From contig JAUYPV010000105.1 in the NCBI GenBank assembly GCA_030697555.1, positions 1 to 44,683 of the forward strand: DNA of 44,683 bases. Direction: 5' to 3'. The first letter of the stretch is position 1. The number at the start of each line of letters is the position of its first letter. The notes beneath the pieces were generated by a model. That model was not told the DNA's origin. It did no database searches and worked only from the letters and a program-made list of their open reading frames with translations. The position numbers and the translations under genes were made by a program. The DNA comes from Hyphomonadaceae bacterium. Its GTDB lineage: Bacteria > Pseudomonadota > Alphaproteobacteria > Caulobacterales > Hyphomonadaceae. Below, piece after piece: positions 42,588 through 44,683 of this stretch.

Positions 42588-44288
42588 ATGCGTAAGCTAT
42601 TTGCCGCCCTGGCTTTCGGATTGCTTGCCGCCTGCGGCGGTGGAGGCGGGGGGAGTAGTGGCGGTGGCGGCGGTCAATCTCCGCAGGCGCCGCCGACGGC
42701 GCCCGAGGCGGCGCGCCTGCTCGTCCAGGCGACCTTCGGTTCGACCGAGGCGACGATACAGCAGGTTCAGAACCAGGGCATCAACGGCTGGCTCAACGGA
42801 CAGATTTCCGTGCCGTTGGGGACAACCCATCAGGCCTATGTCGATGCCGCCATCGCGGCCAACGGCAGCGCCGACGCCAACAATTTCTACCAGACGTGGT
42901 GGCGCGCCGCGATCCAGAATGAGGACCAGCTTCGCCAGCGCACGGCTTTCGCGCTTTCCCAGATCTTCGTCATCTCGATCAACGATCCGACGATCGATGC
43001 GCGAGGCCTTGCGTCCTACTACGATATACTGAACCGCGATGCGTTCGGCAATTTCCGCACGCTGCTGGAGGACGTGACGCTCCATCCGATGATGGGCCGC
43101 TACCTCACCTTCCTCGCCAACCAGAAGGAAGACGCCGCCGGGACACGAACGCCCGACGAGAACTATGCGCGCGAAGTCATGCAGCTCATGACCATCGGGC
43201 TGGTCGAACTCAACAATGATGGCACGCCGCGCCTCAACGGCTCGAGCCAACAGATCCCCACCTACACACCCGCCGACATCGCGGGCCTCGCCAAGGTGTT
43301 CACCGGCCTTAGCTGGTATCATCCGTCGCCCACCAACAACACGTTCTTTGGCGGCAGCGCCAACGCGGACCGCAACGTCACGCCGATGATCTTCTATCCC
43401 AACTTCCACTCGACCTCGGAGAAGGTCTTCCTTGGAACCACCATTGCGGCCAGCTCCACCGTCGACGCGGCAGGGGATCTCCGCATCGCTCTCGACCGGC
43501 TCTACAACCATCCCAATACCGGGCCGTTCATTTCCCAGCGGCTCATCCAGCAGTTCGTGACCTCCAACCCGAGCCCCGCCTATGTCGGGCGCGTCGCCAC
43601 CGTCTTCAACAACAACGGCTCGGGCGTGCGTGGCGACATGGCCGCGGTCGTGCGCGCAGTCCTGACTGATCCCGAAGCGCGCAACATGGCCGCGGTCAGC
43701 TCGGTCGATTTCGGCAAGCTGCGAGAACCGGTGATCCGCGTCACCAACTGGGCGCGCGCCTTCGCCGCCACGTCGCAAACCGGCAACTACCTGATCACCT
43801 CGACCAGCGCTAACACCTCGCTCAGCCAGTCGCCGATGACGTCCCCGTCGGTCTTCAACTTCTGGCGTCCGGGTTTTACCCCGCCGGCCACCACGCAGCT
43901 CGGCCAGCGCTCGCTCGTCGCACCGGAGTTCCAGGTCATCGATGAGGTCACCGCCGCCGCCTACATCAACGTGATGCAGGACTGGATCAACAACGGCATC
44001 GGCCAGACGCCGCCGGGCGGCGCTGGGCGTGACGTTCGCACCGGCTATACGGCCGAACTCACCCTGGTCGACAATCCGCAAGGCCTCGTCGACCGCATGA
44101 ACAGCCTGCTGTTCTATGGCCAGATGACGTCGACGCTTCAGGCCCGCCTCGTCACGGCGATCAACGCAGTCACCATCCCCGCAGCGAACGGTTCGAACCA
44201 GGCGCAGATCGACGCCGCACGGCTGAACCGGGCGAAGACCGCGGTCTTCATGTCGATGGTTTCCCCCGAATATCTCGTTCAGCGCTGA
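42588..44288 (+). CDS. DUF1800 family lipoprotein
   Basis: A 566-aa exported protein. The signal peptide has a perfect lipobox (LLAAC, Cys16) followed by a Gly/Ser tract and a Gln/Pro spacer to about residue 40. The DUF1800 domain begins with EAARLLVQATFGSTEATIQQ. It continues with the typical MMGRYLTFLANQKED, DENYAREVMQLMTIGL and the late motif MTSPSVFNFWRPGFTPP. DUF1800 proteins are secreted and of unknown activity, nearly always next to a DUF1501 protein, as here (10 bp downstream). The pair is presumed to act together in the periplasm or at the surface. A GGGGAAG ribosome site supports the start. Confidence 0.92.
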   Translation: MRKLFAALAFGLLAACGGGGGGSSGGGGGQSPQAPPTAPEAARLLVQATFGSTEATIQQVQNQGINGWLNGQISVPLGTTHQAYVDAAIAANGSADANNFYQTWWRAAIQNEDQLRQRTAFALSQIFVISINDPTIDARGLASYYDILNRDAFGNFRTLLEDVTLHPMMGRYLTFLANQKEDAAGTRTPDENYAREVMQLMTIGLVELNNDGTPRLNGSSQQIPTYTPADIAGLAKVFTGLSWYHPSPTNNTFFGGSANADRNVTPMIFYPNFHSTSEKVFLGTTIAASSTVDAAGDLRIALDRLYNHPNTGPFISQRLIQQFVTSNPSPAYVGRVATVFNNNGSGVRGDMAAVVRAVLTDPEARNMAAVSSVDFGKLREPVIRVTNWARAFAATSQTGNYLITSTSANTSLSQSPMTSPSVFNFWRPGFTPPATTQLGQRSLVAPEFQVIDEVTAAAYINVMQDWINNGIGQTPPGGAGRDVRTGYTAELTLVDNPQGLVDRMNSLLFYGQMTSTLQARLVTAINAVTIPAANGSNQAQIDAARLNRAKTAVFMSMVSPEYLVQR

Positions 44289-44297
44289 GGAACGCAC

Positions 44298-44683
44298 ATG
44301 ACAATGTCCAACGCGACCCGCCGCGAAATCCTCCGCCGCGCTACGGCCATGGCCGGTATCGGCGCCGCCGCCTCGACCTTCGGCTTCCAGCTCGCCACCA
44401 TGGGCTCGGCCTCCGCCCAGACCGCGCCGACCTACAAGGCGCTGGTCTGTATCTTTATGTTCGGCGGCAACGACGCCAACAACATGGTGCTCGCCACCGA
44501 CAACGACAGCTGGGGCCGCTACTTCTCGGCGCGTAATACGGGGCAGACGCCGATCGCGCTGATGCCAGCGGGAACGGCTGCGACGCTTCCGGGTGCACAG
44601 AACCCCGTCACTCAGCGCGTCCTGCCTGCAGGTAACGCAGCCTATGTCTTCCCGGAAGCCTGGGGCGGCGTGCTGCCGATCGC
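44298..44683 (+). CDS. DUF1501 family protein, Tat-exported (partial)
   Basis: The first 128 codons of a gene that runs out of the window. The N-terminus carries a twin-arginine signal (TRREILRR, then the hydrophobic AMAGIGAAASTFGF and an ASAQ cleavage site), so it should be exported folded, perhaps with a bound cofactor or metal. The mature protein begins with YKALVCIFMFGGNDANNMVL, the signature of DUF1501, a sulfatase-related alkaline-phosphatase-like fold. It follows the DUF1800 gene by 10 bp and is its usual partner. The function is unknown. A second ATG two codons later is also possible. Confidence 0.9.
   Translation, partial: MTMSNATRREILRRATAMAGIGAAASTFGFQLATMGSASAQTAPTYKALVCIFMFGGNDANNMVLATDNDSWGRYFSARNTGQTPIALMPAGTAATLPGAQNPVTQRVLPAGNAAYVFPEAWGGVLPI

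Overview
The window is GC-rich, densely packed chromosomal DNA with long Ala/Arg-rich proteins, three large TonB-dependent receptors, many secreted lipoproteins, a rhizobial-type glycerol ABC operon and a MoxR/DUF58 cluster. This fits an alphaproteobacterium, most likely an oligotrophic Caulobacterales/Hyphomonadaceae-like organism; the family-level placement is inference. No mobile element, CRISPR array, rRNA or plasmid function was seen. There is one tRNA, tRNA-Ser(GCT).

Layout. 1-1152 (minus): HlyD-type adaptor followed by the start of an MFS pump. 1307-1969 (minus): thioredoxin-fold lipoprotein with a strong terminator. 2202-9117 (minus): two paralogous TonB-dependent receptors, the second with a structured 5' leader. 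9579-16044 (plus): glycerol-type ABC operon glpS-glpT-glpP-glpQ, two extra small membrane proteins, glpU (DUF2160) and glpV. 16361-17851: secreted alpha/beta hydrolase. 17961-18050: tRNA-Ser. 18073-18327 (minus): small unknown protein whose ribosome-binding site lies in the loop of a perfect 9-bp hairpin. 18444-22704 (minus): surface beta-helix lipoprotein plus TonB-dependent receptor, preceded by a three-repeat, 11-bp-periodic PHO-box-like site. 23040-27758 (plus): xdhABC purine oxidation. 27755-32588 (minus): 5-oxoprolinase, a shrunken DUF969-like transporter remnant and DUF2891. 32714-39733: a membrane protein facing a six-gene minus operon DUF4129-DUF4350-MoxR-DUF58-SpoIIM-RDD. 39870-42293: penicillin-acylase-family Ntn hydrolase. 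42588-end: DUF1800 lipoprotein and Tat-exported DUF1501 protein.

How it works together. The window is mainly about nutrient capture and turnover: outer-membrane TonB import, glycerol uptake across the inner membrane, purine oxidation, 5-oxoproline opening and periplasmic hydrolases. Most operons are joined by 4-bp ATGA/GTGA overlaps, and two convergent gene pairs share a CTAG in which both stop codons lie.

Most unusual points: (i) the first 217 codons of glpS contain no codon ending in T, with an abrupt change afterwards; (ii) the two Glp ATPases carry complementary motif losses that predict one competent and one degenerate ATP site; (iii) a homologous pair of unassigned small membrane proteins sits inside the glp operon; (iv) the PHO-box-like array in front of the lipoprotein/receptor pair; (v) the 84-aa remnant where the 5-oxoproline transporter genes would be expected; (vi) the hairpin-embedded Shine-Dalgarno at 18326-18347.
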